This document shows, piece after piece, positions 54,192 through 64,000 of a stretch of 64,000 nt of DNA; position 1 is the stretch's first letter, and the number at the start of each line of letters is the position of its first letter. Location: assembly GCA_023334545.1 (NCBI GenBank), contig JAADVB010000046.1, positions 1 to 64,000 on the forward strand, written 5' to 3'. Below the pieces are notes generated by a model, which worked only from the letters and a program-made list of their open reading frames with translations, was not told where the DNA came from and did no database searches. Position numbers and translations under genes: made by a program. The stretch is from Salisapilia sapeloensis (taxonomy: Eukaryota > Oomycota > Peronosporomycetes > Peronosporales > Salisapiliaceae).

Positions 54192-54321
54192 GACTAGTGA
54201 TGTGCAAGTCGTTCATGCTACTTTTGACCCAATGAGACTACCAGCATGAATTATACTATGAAAGTAAAGAATGAGTACGAGTCGGTTTCATCGAGTCGAC
54301 ACGAAAGGTGGTGTATTTGTA

Positions 54322-55773
54322 TTAATCGCGTCCGAGTCTCCGTCCACCCCTGTTTTTACCTGTACGTCGTTTCTTGGGCGGCGGTCTTCGCACCATCATC
54401 TCGCATTCCCATGTTTCATGGTCATTCGAACCGCATTCCTGGCACTCGTCCCTGCGTCTTTTTTTGTAGCTCTGAGGACAATCAGCCACGAGATGGTCAG
54501 TCGATCCACATTGGAAACATTCTCGACGAGGACGCCTGGACATTGCTGACGTGTGCATTTCACGCAGGGAGAATGTATCCGGGACATTGTACATTCGGCA
54601 GTCCTATTCCCATCAAATGAATGAGTACGTAGATAGAGTAAGTAGATAAAGAGAAGCATACTCGTAGTGGATGGCTAGCAGCACAAAATGGACAATAGAC
54701 TTTCCTGTCTTCTGGAGCCGGGACTGGCGTGCATTGCATATGACCTTTTTTAAGACACACCATACATGTCACGTTCTTTAATTCTTCATCCTTGCTAGTG
54801 CAATCGTCCGAGTCGTGACTAGCACGACCGCAGATTTCGCAATTCGTGGTTTTCATAGGCTTGTTTGGGCATTCCTATCAGTCGCTTTTAGTATTCTATC
54901 CAGGCATAGTATTGATGTATAGATGTACACTCGATTCGTGTCCAACTTGTAGACAAGAGAGGCACGGGAGACGAGGACAGTCGTACGCCAGGTGGCCTCG
55001 GTATGCGCAATAGTGGCACGGCTTCTCTTTCTATAGGAATTGCATTAGTCTTGTAGCATTTATGCATGATAGGAATAAAACCGCACCTTGGGATTGGGAC
55101 ACATGTGGCTGATATGTCCGACTTCGCCACAATTGTAGCATTTCGATGTGATGTCTGTTCCAAAGTAGCGGTTTTCTGGACGCTTCCGTTTAGGTTGTGA
55201 GTCCTTCTTCTTCTCGTCACGAGGCTTATCTTGATCGTCTTGCTTGTCACTTTGCTTCTTCAAAGAAGCAGTGGAAAAGAGTGCTGCACCCACTTTAAAC
55301 GGATTCTCCTCTGCTTTATCTTCTTTATCTTCGTCTTCCGTCTCAAAAGATCCTGTATTACCCCGGAAGCGAGTACTAAAGTCGCTTAGAATGTGGTCAT
55401 TCAAAGGTTCCATCGGAGGGTCCTCCATGACAACAGGCTTGCGTTCTCGATTTGGGTTTAAGAATCGACTCAGCGTCCAATTCGAAATCTTTCGCTTCGG
55501 TTTAGTCGATGCATCCTGGTTTTCCTTGTTGTTGGATTTATCGTCACGTAGACGTTGCCCAAGGTCTTCATCTTCCTCTTCTTCCGTCAATAGCTCCGTC
55601 GGAGGTGTAGTATCATTTTTCGCAGTTCGTCGAGTCGGTTGGACAGTCAATCGCTGTCGCTGATGAGCTCTTGGGTCCGACGGGTCCATGATGTGAAAAC
55701 CTTCGTCATCCTCTTCCTCGCTCATCGACATATCACTCGTGAGGTTCACGACCTCGGCATTGTTCATTTTCAT
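54322..55773 (-). CDS. Multi-CCHC zinc-knuckle protein, AIR1/AIR2/ZCCHC7 type
   Basis: Four exons, 55087-55773, 54929-55030, 54662-54874 and 54322-54603, with phase-0 introns, give 427 residues. The first ~200 residues are acidic and disordered. Eight zinc knuckles follow: CYNCGEVGHISHMC, CHYCAYRGHLAYDC, CLSCLQVGHESSEC, CEICGRASHDSDDC, a short CMVCLKKGHMQC, an irregular CPFCAASHPLRDC, CFQCGSTDHLVADC and CQECGSNDHETWEC. Knuckles 3 and 6 are completed only after splicing, which supports the introns. The tail is Arg/Lys-rich with RPPPKKRR. AIR-type proteins bring RNA to the TRAMP poly(A) polymerase for nuclear exosome decay; that role is inferred from architecture. It is divergent from LSM3. Confidence 0.75.
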
Positions 55774-55861
55774 GTCGTTTGTTTGGTTGGCAAATGGTGT
55801 ATATTTAGTTTAGAAACTCAGAATAAAAGGGAGGAAAGTAGCCGACACCAAAGACAGACAA
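55774..55861. promoter_or_regulatory. 88-bp shared promoter gap
   Basis: The start codons of the zinc-knuckle gene (minus) and LSM3 (plus) are only 88 bp apart, so both promoters must lie in or overlap this gap. No consensus initiator could be named. Confidence 0.5.
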
Positions 55862-56140
55862 ATGGCGTCGATCGATGAACCGCTCGATCTAGTCAAGCTC
55901 AGTATCGCTGAGAGGGTTTATGTCAAATGCCGGGGCAATAGAGAACTGCGAGGTATCTTGGAAGCTTACGACCAGCACTTAAACTTGGTGTTGAGCGAAG
56001 TCGAGGAGACGATCACCGTCCAGGAGGTGGATGAAGAGACCTCGGAGGAGATCATCAAGCAGTCGAAGCGTGGAATAGAGATGCTGTTTGTACGAGGAGA
56101 TGGTGTCATTCTCGTCGCACCGCCACTCCGGACTGCCTAG
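55862..56140 (+). CDS. LSM3: U6 snRNA-associated Sm-like protein LSm3
   Basis: Single exon, 92 residues, normal for LSm3. The Sm1 motif is [37 protein letters not shown] and Sm2 is [15 protein letters not shown]. The segment [10 protein letters not shown] and the strand-end EVEETIT are characteristic of LSm3. It forms part of the LSm2-8 ring on U6 snRNA in splicing and the LSm1-7 ring in mRNA decay. It shares an 88-bp promoter gap with the RNA-decay-type zinc-knuckle gene. Confidence 0.95.
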   Translation: MASIDEPLDLVKLSIAERVYVKCRGNRELRGILEAYDQHLNLVLSEVEETITVQEVDEETSEEIIKQSKRGIEMLFVRGDGVILVAPPLRTA

Positions 56141-56224
56141 TTAGTCACATACGCAAGCGTAGATATAATACATTGCTGGTGCATTCAAGTTCATTTTTGC
56201 TTGAATTACTTTCGACCGTATGAA

Positions 56225-56821
56225 TTAAATGTTAAGGTCTCGTAAAAGCCGATCGAAATCGTCCAAAGCTGCTACTTCACTCTCCTCTGTTTTTCGTGAT
56301 CGACAGCTCTTTATACGCTGACTTTTGGCTGCTTGCGAGGTATCATGAAGATGCAATCGACTACTTTGACGAGCTATTCGCTGTGCTCGCCAATCAGAGA
56401 TACTAGCAGCCACTGCGGATTGGCATGACCTGTGTTTTGCATGTTGCGTCCGATTCGACTTGGTAGGTCGCTTCTGCTTGCCAATCATGCTCGTACTGAT
56501 GGGATCATTCCAGGCGACAGTATCTCCGAGTGACTCATCTGCTTTTCTATTGATTGGCATATCGAATTGCGTGCATTTCGTACGTTGTTTATCTTTTGCT
56601 AGTTCTTCGTCTCTTTTTCGACTGTGAGGCTTTGCTGCATGAACACGACCAGAGGGCGGTTTTCGTTGGATATGATCTGGTCGATGTATTGATCTGTGTT
56701 TCCCATTTCGTTTGGAGTGGAAGCACTTAGACGCCGAGTGCTTTTGACGGATATCTGAAGGTTCTTTCGAAGCATGCATTCGGTTTATTGGCGGTACGAA
56801 ATCCACGGTAACCTGGTTCAT
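56225..56821 (-). CDS. Basic protein of unknown function
   Basis: Single exon, 198 residues from an ATG at 56821. It is very rich in Arg, Lys, His and Ser, with many scattered basic clusters (KRNGKHRSIHRP, SRKRDEELAKDK). The only ordered-looking parts are the start (MNQVTVDFVPPINRMHA) and the acidic-hydrophobic end (ALDDFDRLLRDLNI). The basic content suggests a nuclear or nucleic-acid-binding protein, but no domain was recognised. It converges on LSM3, with 84 bp between stops. Confidence 0.5.
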   Translation of the reverse strand: MNQVTVDFVPPINRMHASKEPSDIRQKHSASKCFHSKRNGKHRSIHRPDHIQRKPPSGRVHAAKPHSRKRDEELAKDKQRTKCTQFDMPINRKADESLGDTVAWNDPISTSMIGKQKRPTKSNRTQHAKHRSCQSAVAASISDWRAQRIARQSSRLHLHDTSQAAKSQRIKSCRSRKTEESEVAALDDFDRLLRDLNI

Positions 56822-57167
56822 GTACTTTATAGACGGCTTGGGCGTAGGTACGTCGCAGTTATCGTCTACAACTTCCAGTTGAGATTGTCAACCACATAGG
56901 CTAAGCGTGAATTCTGCATATCCTACCTCTCCTCATATTCAGAATCGGGCGGAATCTCCATCCCATCGCTTGTTCAAACTCATCTATCTCTGCACACAAC
57001 CTTAGGACGCAATGGACAAGATGCCGACTCAACGTCCGAGATACCTTTCATACATTTGCTTCCATCGTTAAGTGCCTTGAGACTCATCACGAAACGCAGC
57101 TAAAGGACGGTGGCTATTGTGTATTTCCAAAAATAGCAAAAACAGTTCCTATCTTGTTTCCCTATCA
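56822..57167. other. Short intergenic stretch
   Basis: 346 bp between two minus-strand genes. No gene seen. Confidence 0.4.
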
Positions 57168-59898
57168 TCAATGACTACGCTGCACAGCCACGTTGGAATA
57201 CAACCGTGAGTACTTGGTCTCTGGCAGTGACGGCGGCACAGACGTCAGTGCTGTCTCGCTACCATCGTCCTTACACAGCAACGACACGACTTCCTTCCAT
57301 TCTCTAAATGCAATGTTCGTGGACACTTCGAGTCCCAAGCGATCCCGACCTCGTGGCGTGTAGTACTGCATCCAAAACCACAGCAGTCTCCTGAAGTTGT
57401 CTCGCACATACCCAGACCGTCCAGCTTTTTCCTCGTGCTCCTTGACCTCGTCCAGCAACTTTACCAAGTGTCCCTTTCGATATGCCAAGACCAATATCAC
57501 AAGAGCAGTGTTCAGACAGCAGAGGTTTTCATGCCCGACCTCTTCCAACGTGACGATGCTCATTAGATCACGTACGAGGCGACTTGTGTTGTGCGTGATG
57601 AATTCGTTCATCCGGTCTAAATCGGTATCCTCCACCTCTTCTTCTGCAGAGAAGAGGAGCATGGATCGAAGGAATACATTCGAGTCCACGAGGTTATTCA
57701 CAACGACATGCATGAATCGAACGAATTGATCGTCATCTAATGTCCGATGGAAGAGTAGCGTCGTATCAACATTCCCCTTCGTCATGTCTCCAAGCAGGTC
57801 AAACACTGATTGGAATCTACCCTTTGTACGGTAGCTTTCGTCTTCCAGCACTTCGTTCACGAGTGCTTGCAGAAGCGGAGTTCTAGCCACAAAGAGTTGC
57901 TCCTCTGGCTTTGCATGACGCAAGTATGCTTCGAGGCAAGAGGACAGCCAGAAGCGGTACGTGGAGCTCCACTTTTGTTTTGTCACTTCCTCAATCAGTT
58001 TACACAGCAAGCCTTTATCAGTATAATCAAAGTCAATCGGCACCGCGGCAGGTGCATCTAGTAGATCTCTCTCCCGATCACTCAAGAGCATTCTACGGTT
58101 ACTATGATCCTCTGCTTCACGGTCGCAAAAATTGTGTACGAGTCGCAGGAACTGGATCTTAAAAGAGCTTTCGAGTGTGCACTCGCAGCCAGGGCCGTGG
58201 AGAGGAGTCCGAGGACGCTCCGACTGATTTTCGTCCCATTCCAGCTTGTCGAACATGATCGTCAGGATCGGGATCAACCCCATCTCGGCCAACCGGTCTT
58301 GGTACTCCACCTTCCGCTTGCTGTTTAGTAGTGTGCACAAGACGAATAATATCTCGACACGGAAAGGTTGTAGTACGATCGCCTTTGTCAAGACCGTAGC
58401 TTCTGCGTTGATCCTACTCGCTCCCTCATCTGTCGCATGTTCCGTTGCGAGCATCATGTCCCGCAAGAGAGTGCTGGCGAAGGGAAAGTTGTTCTGACCG
58501 TGTCCATCGTTCCCTCTGTCTTCATTTCGACGATAGGAGCGATAGAGTCGAGTGAGGTCGCCGGTAGGAGCGACGGCAGGGTGTTGTAGCAAGTGGTCGA
58601 TTGTTTCCCAATCGCTTCGATCCGCGCTCTGGTGATGGAGCATGGCGAATTCAGCAGATGCAAGCACGTCTTCTGATGCTTGATTGTAGACCGGATCGAC
58701 TGCAAAATAATAGTTTTGGACCTGGATAATACGAAGCATGCGTTGCAAAATGGATGGCGTCTGGAGTAGGAGTGCATGGTTACGATCAACAGCAGTGTCT
58801 TGCCTTTTCATGCGTTGAGAACGAAGTTGCAAGAGTTCAAGAGAAGAAATATTGTGCGTGGACTCTAGGAACCGACGGTCCTCTGGTTCGAAAATGACAA
58901 GAGCTAAGATACGACAGAAGAAGGCTAATTGACGAGAGGAACAGGACTGGAGGATCTCGTGAATACGTGGGATGCGGGTGAGGTCGAAGCAGTCGTTCCT
59001 CATGGCTAGGATCTCTTCTACTAATGCTGCTGCATTTTCGAAATGAGCAGCATTCTCTAGCAGTTGGAAGAGGTAGATGATAAGTCCGTCTTTGGAGCAT
59101 AATTCAGCACCGAGCTCAGGAGACGAAAAGCATAGTTCTCGTAGCAACGCCTGTTGACTTCAAATTAATACCAATACTTATTGTCTTTATACGATACCAA
59201 CTTACCATGACGGAATTGAGGCAGGATTGGAACTTGATCGAGTTGGAGCGTGCTGACGACGGCGGTTGGATGGTCCAGTCGGGTTCGTCCCACATGCTAC
59301 GAATGTCATTACGTTGTCTATAGAGTGAGATCCTTTCATCCGCCACAAGATTGGCATTCGGTGTCCTCCGTCGCATGACGTCCAGTACTCTTAAAAGGCA
59401 TTCGGCCCCTCCCAGCTTGAGAAAATGATCCCGATCGGACGGAGACACCTCTGGTTCAAGACCAAAATCTTCTGTCTCTTCCGGAAGCATATGATAGTGA
59501 TAGTCTGACAATCGGTTCAATAGCTCTTGCAAGACAATGTGTAGTCGCTGAGGATGTGCTCCCGAAGCATCCATAATGTCATAAATTTCACGAATGATAC
59601 TCAGAAACGACTTCGGAGGGCGTCGATCACGTGAGTTCTTGCGAAACGTCCGCTCATGCTGAGCCACGAAAGCTTGAGGGAGGTCTGAAATGGTTGAAAT
59701 GGGTACCTGGGTTCCTTGTGGCTCACGAGCGTGGGAAGTTGGTATAGCAGGCAGAGTGAGCTTCCCAGTTAGCTGCATACGACGAACGGCATCACTCATT
59801 CTCCGCATGGGAGCCAACTTTGACTTCTCGCCAACTTCATCGGAGCTAAAGGCAGAGTCAATGACGGTGCGGTCTGTCGCTGACGAGGAAGACATCAT
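57168..59898 (-). CDS. TRPC4AP-like helical-repeat protein
   Basis: Two exons, 59206-59898 and 57168-59150, with a 55-nt phase-0 intron, give 891 residues. The N-terminal ~60 residues are Ser-rich and disordered. The rest is Leu-rich helical repeat of ARM-like appearance. Segments such as LLRELCFSSPELGAELC, SSRQLAFFCRILALVIFEPEDR and LELLQLRSQR recall the TRPC4-associated protein family (TRUSS), which serves as a substrate receptor of CUL4-DDB1 ubiquitin ligases in animals. The remaining length and the run KIQFLRLVHNFCDRE also fit. The identification rests on recollection of family patterns, not on a search, so confidence is moderate. No membrane spans or catalytic motifs. Confidence 0.6.
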
Positions 59899-60889
59899 TC
59901 CGATAAGGAGGACGAGAAGACCGAGTTTGATTGTTTGGTTTTTCAGTCCATTTCACTGTACTTTTGTATTGAATCATTTTAAACGAATCAAGAGGGTTGG
60001 TTTGGGAAGTAGCCAATCGATATGATGGTACTATTGTGGTACCAGACTGGTAACATAGCGGCTGTCCAGGGTTTCGATGTCGCGTCAATGCACAGCTTAC
60101 CAGCGTTAGCCTCGTTCGGAGATAATAGCTCAGGTGAATATTGAAATTTTAACCCTAGTGGACTTCGATGAGCATACCGACAACATCCTCCACTTGTCGA
60201 ATACGCTTTAAAAGTAGGATGAAGGGGTGATTGGACTAGCAAAAAGCTGGTGGAGATGAGGTAGGTTTCCAAGCCAGCAAGCACGGTTTCGTACGATTGA
60301 TGCATCCAGCTCTATCTATTGGTATCGGTCATCAAAGCCACCCCTTAAAATCCTTAGTACAAACCAAATTTCTTACGTTATCAGGCAGCGATATGAGTGG
60401 ATCACTTGCGAAGAGAGCGATAAAGAGTACATGGACGAGGCTGTCTACGACTCTCCAATCCCTTGTGCTGCTCTTCTGGTTATGCAACTTATCTTCATTC
60501 TACCCTTGTTTAATTTAAATACGACGGGACGCGAAGACTCTGCTTATCCAGTAATCGATTTGTGCGTTTCTCGAAGTGACCACACAAGTCGCAAATCACA
60601 GCACGAGCTTCCTGCCCTAGTCATGCCATCCACAATCCACACCGACATAGCACTGGCAGTTTGAGCAGCATCTGATACAGGGTGCTTCATCGAGTACCTA
60701 CACCAATCAAGATCTGAAGCAGGACAGACGGGTATGCGCATCACTGGCGCATATGACACATCGATGTTTTGCCAATCTGTCGCGGCCTTTACTTCGCCGG
60801 TAGCTTAGGCCTCATTCTGAATTTTCCTCAGACCTTACATCTTCACTTGGGGGGCGGTCCCAATCAACAAACACCACACCTTACAAGCT
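59899..60889. other. Intergenic stretch, no supported gene
   Basis: 991 bp between divergent genes. A plus-strand frame at 60431-60664 begins MDEAVYDSPIPCAALL with a hydrophobic span and could be chance or a fragment; nothing recognised. It should contain two promoters. Confidence 0.4.
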
Positions 60890-62443
60890 ATGGAACATCA
60901 TGACCTGGAAACGTCGTTGGAGCGCGGCAAGAGTGCAGAGTATATGAGCGCCAAGTCACCTGGAATGATGCGCGAGTCGGAGTATCTAGCAGGCGACTCG
61001 CTCTACGCTCGGATGCAGCGACTAGCAGCAAAGCTTAAGATTGAGCAGCGTGGCGTCGAACGCGTGCCGGAGGACGAACGAACGGACACTTCGCTGCTCA
61101 ATGTTGGCTCCATGTGGCTCAGTGCGAATTTGTGCATCAGCTCATTCGCGATCGGCGTGCTGGGCAAGTCGTTATTCGGCCTTGGTGTCATCGATGCCAT
61201 GCTCGTTGTCATCATCGCCAATATGGTCGGCATTATCCCCGTGTGTTACTTCTCTTGCTTTGGCGCTGCCTTTGGACTTCGCCAAATGATCATTTCACGA
61301 TTCTGGTTCGGCATGTACGGCGCCAAGTTCATCGCTATCTTTAACGTCTGCGCATGTATCGGCTGGTCCGCAGTCAACTCGATCGTGGGTGCTCAGATGC
61401 TAAATGCCGTTAGCGATGATATACCTGGATGGGGCGGCATTCTGATCATCGCAGTAAGCACGTTTATCGTGACACTCTTTGGATATCGAGTGATCCATAT
61501 ATACAACTTTTGGGCGTGGATTCCCTGCTTTATCGTCTTCATGATCATCATGGTGCAGTTCATCGCCTCGGATGCGTTCATCAACATTCCCATGGGTACT
61601 GGTACTTCTGAAGTCGGCGGTGTGCTTAGCTTTGCGGCCGTCGTCTACGGATTCGCTACTGGTTGGAGTTCCTACTCGGCAGACTACACGGTCTACCAGC
61701 CTGCAAACCAAAGCAAGGCCAAGATTTTCTTCGCCACGTACATCGGCCTCATCCTACCGCTATTCTTCACACAGCTGCTTGGTGTCGCGGTGATGACAGC
61801 CACCGGTGTCAATGACGATCCAGAGACCAATTCTTACTTGAAAGGATACAATCAGAGTGGAACTGGAGGACTCATTGCTGCGGTTTTGGTTCCGCCCATG
61901 GGTGGCTTTGGACGCTTTTGTCTTATCATCATGGCGCTGTCCATCGTCGCGAACAACTGTCCAAACATTTACTCGGTCGGACTGACGCTCCAGGTGTTTG
62001 GCGACTGGACCCAGCGCGTGCCACGGTTCATTTGGACGTTCATTGGCACGATCGTGTACATTGCGATCGCGATTCCAGGCTATTCGTACTTTGAAGAGGT
62101 TCTGGATAACTTTATGAACTTCATTGCGTACTGGCTTGCTATCTATGCTGCTATCGCTTTCACGGAACACCTCTACTTCCGAAATGGCTTTGGTGGATAC
62201 AATCCGGATGACCATGCGGACGCTTCCAAGTTACCAAAAGGTTATGCAGCAATGTTTGCATTCTGCTGTGGCGTGGTCGCTGTAGCGATGGGCATGTCGC
62301 AAACGTGGTTCGTTGGTCCGCTCGCTCGCCTTTGTGGCGAAGCACCGACTGGAGGAGATATCGCGATCGAACTGGCTTGGGGTGTTAGTGTGCTGACATA
62401 CCTGGTCGCTCGGACACTTGAGATACGCTATTTGAACGATTAG
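60890..62443 (+). CDS. Purine-cytosine permease (NCS1 family)
   Basis: Single exon, 517 residues. After a ~75-residue cytosolic N terminus, about twelve membrane segments follow. The first has the NCS1 context (DTSLLNVGSMWLSANLCISSFAIGVLG), then the AFGLRQMIISRFWFG motif (GxRxxxxSRxxFG) typical of the purine-cytosine branch of the family. VYGFATGWSSYSADYTVY and MALSIVANNCPNIYSVGLTLQ are further family signatures, like yeast FCY2. It would import purine bases and cytosine by proton symport at the plasma membrane. A biotrophic plant pathogen could use it to take host nucleobases, which is inference. The C-terminal tail ends near the last membrane segment without a long extension. Confidence 0.92.
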   Translation: MEHHDLETSLERGKSAEYMSAKSPGMMRESEYLAGDSLYARMQRLAAKLKIEQRGVERVPEDERTDTSLLNVGSMWLSANLCISSFAIGVLGKSLFGLGVIDAMLVVIIANMVGIIPVCYFSCFGAAFGLRQMIISRFWFGMYGAKFIAIFNVCACIGWSAVNSIVGAQMLNAVSDDIPGWGGILIIAVSTFIVTLFGYRVIHIYNFWAWIPCFIVFMIIMVQFIASDAFINIPMGTGTSEVGGVLSFAAVVYGFATGWSSYSADYTVYQPANQSKAKIFFATYIGLILPLFFTQLLGVAVMTATGVNDDPETNSYLKGYNQSGTGGLIAAVLVPPMGGFGRFCLIIMALSIVANNCPNIYSVGLTLQVFGDWTQRVPRFIWTFIGTIVYIAIAIPGYSYFEEVLDNFMNFIAYWLAIYAAIAFTEHLYFRNGFGGYNPDDHADASKLPKGYAAMFAFCCGVVAVAMGMSQTWFVGPLARLCGEAPTGGDIAIELAWGVSVLTYLVARTLEIRYLND

Positions 62444-62913
62444 CGCTCTCTCGAAGAAGTCTCTAGCTACCAGGATGCAGCACAGACATATACGTATGTC
62501 TATTAATCTTTGTAGCTGTGACGTAAAACAATAAAAGAGCTCCTATTGCTCCAAACCATCCTCTCCTTGTACTTGTTTATCTTGTGGTAGATCAACGTCA
62601 CGTATATGTTCTAATGTAAGATCTTTGGCAAGATGATAGGATCTCGCTGTCAACGGTAGTACTCGTCGGTGAGACTGCTAGCTGTAAGGATTTGAATCGA
62701 TGAGTATATCTGAAGGGGCTTTGAATTATGCGGTAACTTTGGACTACAGGATGCAGAATTGACTATTGCCATGGTTTAAAATGATGTCTAGGGCGCCTAT
62801 GTAAGATGTAAGTTGAAGTTGCAATATGATGACGCCGCCTGAAAATGTATGTAAAACACCATTCTGATTCAGCATTTGTAGGTCAATTTTCCTATTTTGT
62901 CATTTGCTCGATC
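62444..62913. other. Intergenic stretch
   Basis: 470 bp between two plus-strand genes. No gene seen; likely holds the 3' end of the permease and the hydrolase promoter. Confidence 0.4.
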
Positions 62914-64000
62914 ATGATCCCGACTCGATTTCTCCGTCCTGCTGCCCTCACAACGGGTACGCATTACACAATATTCTACAAAACCCAACAATCCCTCACT
63001 ATCGTTCTCATGCACTGGCTTATTTGGCTTACAGGTCTGCTCGTCGCAGTAGGCTCTGCTACTAAAGGTCGCTGGTGGGACTGGGGAGTCGCTAGCTTTT
63101 CTCGTCTCGAGCAGCTAGAACGCAACATTTTGAATCGTGCCGTTCAGTCTCCCTACGAGCTGACAAAAGTTGCTGGACTCGGGACGGTGGTCGTGCCGTG
63201 CACAGATGAAGTAAAACGCAAGAATGGCTCGGCTGAAAATCTCGTCCTTATCCATGGCTTTGGTGGAGGCAATGCCATGTGGGCTACGGTAGCTATATTT
63301 AGTTCTATAGGTCATTTGGGACCTGCTTACGATGTATAATTATACTATTAGAACTTTGACGACTTGGCCAAAGAATACAATGTGGTACGTACTAATCTAC
63401 CTCTTGCTTATATCGACCTAGAATGATGTCATCTCATATACGGCACGACTGTAGTACGCTGTCGAGTGGATTGGTGTCGGACGTTCCGATCGTCCAGATT
63501 TCCATCATAAAGGAGTACGTTTTTCATTAAAACGACCTTATATCAGACCGAAACGAATATAACTCTACAACTGTATAGTACGATGAAGCGGACGCATTCG
63601 TGGTCAATGCATTTGAAGAATGGCGAAAAAATATGGGTCTCAATCAATTCCATCTATGTGGACACTCGATGGGTGCCATGTTATCATCTTCGTATGCTTT
63701 GAAACACCCAGAGTACGTCAGCCATCTCGTTCTCGCATCTCCTGCTGGCGTTGGTCACCCGCCGCCGCCTATCGATCCGTCCAAGCCGGAGGACATAAAA
63801 AAGAGTCAATCGTGGCTACGGAAGTTTATCTTTTACAGCTGGGAAGCTGGTGTCACGCCGATGTCTCTTATCCGAGCTGCTGGACCGTACGGACCACAGT
63901 TTGTCTCGAACATTTTGCACAAACGCATTGAGTTTATGCCGAAGACGAGTGCCATTCGTGATGGGTCGATTGACCTGGATGAACTGGCCGAGTACATCTA
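62914..64000 (+). CDS. ABHD4/ABHD5-like alpha/beta-hydrolase (3' end beyond window)
   Basis: Four exons are visible, 62914-63288, 63352-63384, 63455-63514 and 63579 to the window edge, all in phase 0. The encoded 296 residues start with a hydrophobic N-terminal region (SLTIVLMHWLIWLTGLLVAVG). The oxyanion strand motif LIHGFGGGNAMWA is followed by YAVEWIGVGRSDRP and the nucleophile elbow CGHSMGAMLSS, with Ser present. In animal ABHD5/CGI-58 this Ser is Asn, so the protein resembles catalytic ABHD4-type lysophospholipases. It later has WLRKFIFYSWEAGVTPMSLIRAAGPYGP, a family-specific lid region. The acid and His of the triad lie beyond the window. Start chosen at the first ATG giving the hydrophobic N terminus; an earlier in-frame start upstream is possible. 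Confidence 0.83.

Noticed and set aside
54192-54235. Longer 271-residue form of the discoidin-like protein
   Set aside because: It requires retention of the intron 54048-54108; the spliced form ends with a plausible hydrophobic segment. Kept as a possible variant in findings.
60431-60664. 77-codon frame with a hydrophobic span
   Set aside because: It is short, isolated and has no recognised family; probably chance in a promoter region.

Overview
The window is nuclear DNA of a eukaryote with a compact genome, and everything in it points to an oomycete. Genes are packed on both strands with gaps often under 150 bp. Many introns are 35-85 nt, have GT/AG ends and could be placed by reading frame and homology. 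Oomycete-type initiator elements (TCATT...) lie about 40 nt upstream of two start codons. Sperm-tail/flagellar proteins (SHIPPO repeats, FAM184) fit an organism with swimming zoospores. An elicitin-like protein and a catalytically broken trypsin-like protein are typical of plant-pathogenic oomycetes. The small genome style resembles white rusts (Albugo) more than Phytophthora; that species guess is inference only.

Layout. 1-8.1 kb: 3' end of a prolyl 4-hydroxylase-like gene, mitochondrial ATP synthase subunit b, a SHIPPO-repeat protein, an eight-exon coiled-coil gene, a DUF1295 membrane enzyme and a five-exon lysophosphatidate acyltransferase. 9-16.7 kb: meiotic MutS homologue MSH4 (17 exons reconstructed), an EF-hand protein and a PH-ELMO protein. 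18-21.8 kb: CSN6, seryl-tRNA synthetase and a mitochondrial-type class I glutamine amidotransferase. 23.4-26.3 kb: a leucine-rich-repeat gene built of one-repeat exons, apparently broken twice. 26.9-37 kb: ERO1, a PDZ-like protein, ALG9, amidophosphoribosyltransferase and exportin-2/CSE1. 37-43.7 kb: a sparse, AT-richer stretch with a secreted acidic/Ser-rich protein, an elicitin-like protein and a decayed coding segment. 43.8-47.5 kb: a BTB-ankyrin-FYVE protein and CSN4. 48.1-49.1 kb: an inactive trypsin-like protein. 50-62.4 kb: FAM184-like coiled coil, a secreted discoidin-like protein, an eight-knuckle CCHC protein of the AIR/ZCCHC7 type, LSM3, a basic unknown protein, a TRPC4AP-like protein and an NCS1 nucleobase permease. 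62.9-64 kb: the 5' part of an ABHD4/5-like hydrolase.

How the genes relate. Most are single housekeeping genes with no operon logic. Some themes recur. Ubiquitin/cullin control is represented by CSN4, CSN6 and the TRPC4AP-like protein. ER folding and glycosylation by ERO1, ALG9 and possibly the prolyl hydroxylase. Purine metabolism by PPAT and the permease. RNA processing and decay by LSM3 and the AIR-like protein, which are divergent neighbours 88 bp apart. The secreted or lineage-specific genes sit in the sparse stretches, while the housekeeping genes are tightly packed.

The strongest candidates for further study are the LRR gene with its regular 487-bp four-exon repeat and phase-2 exons, the Ser-to-Ala serine protease homologue, the elicitin-like protein and the unusual Walker A motif of MSH4.
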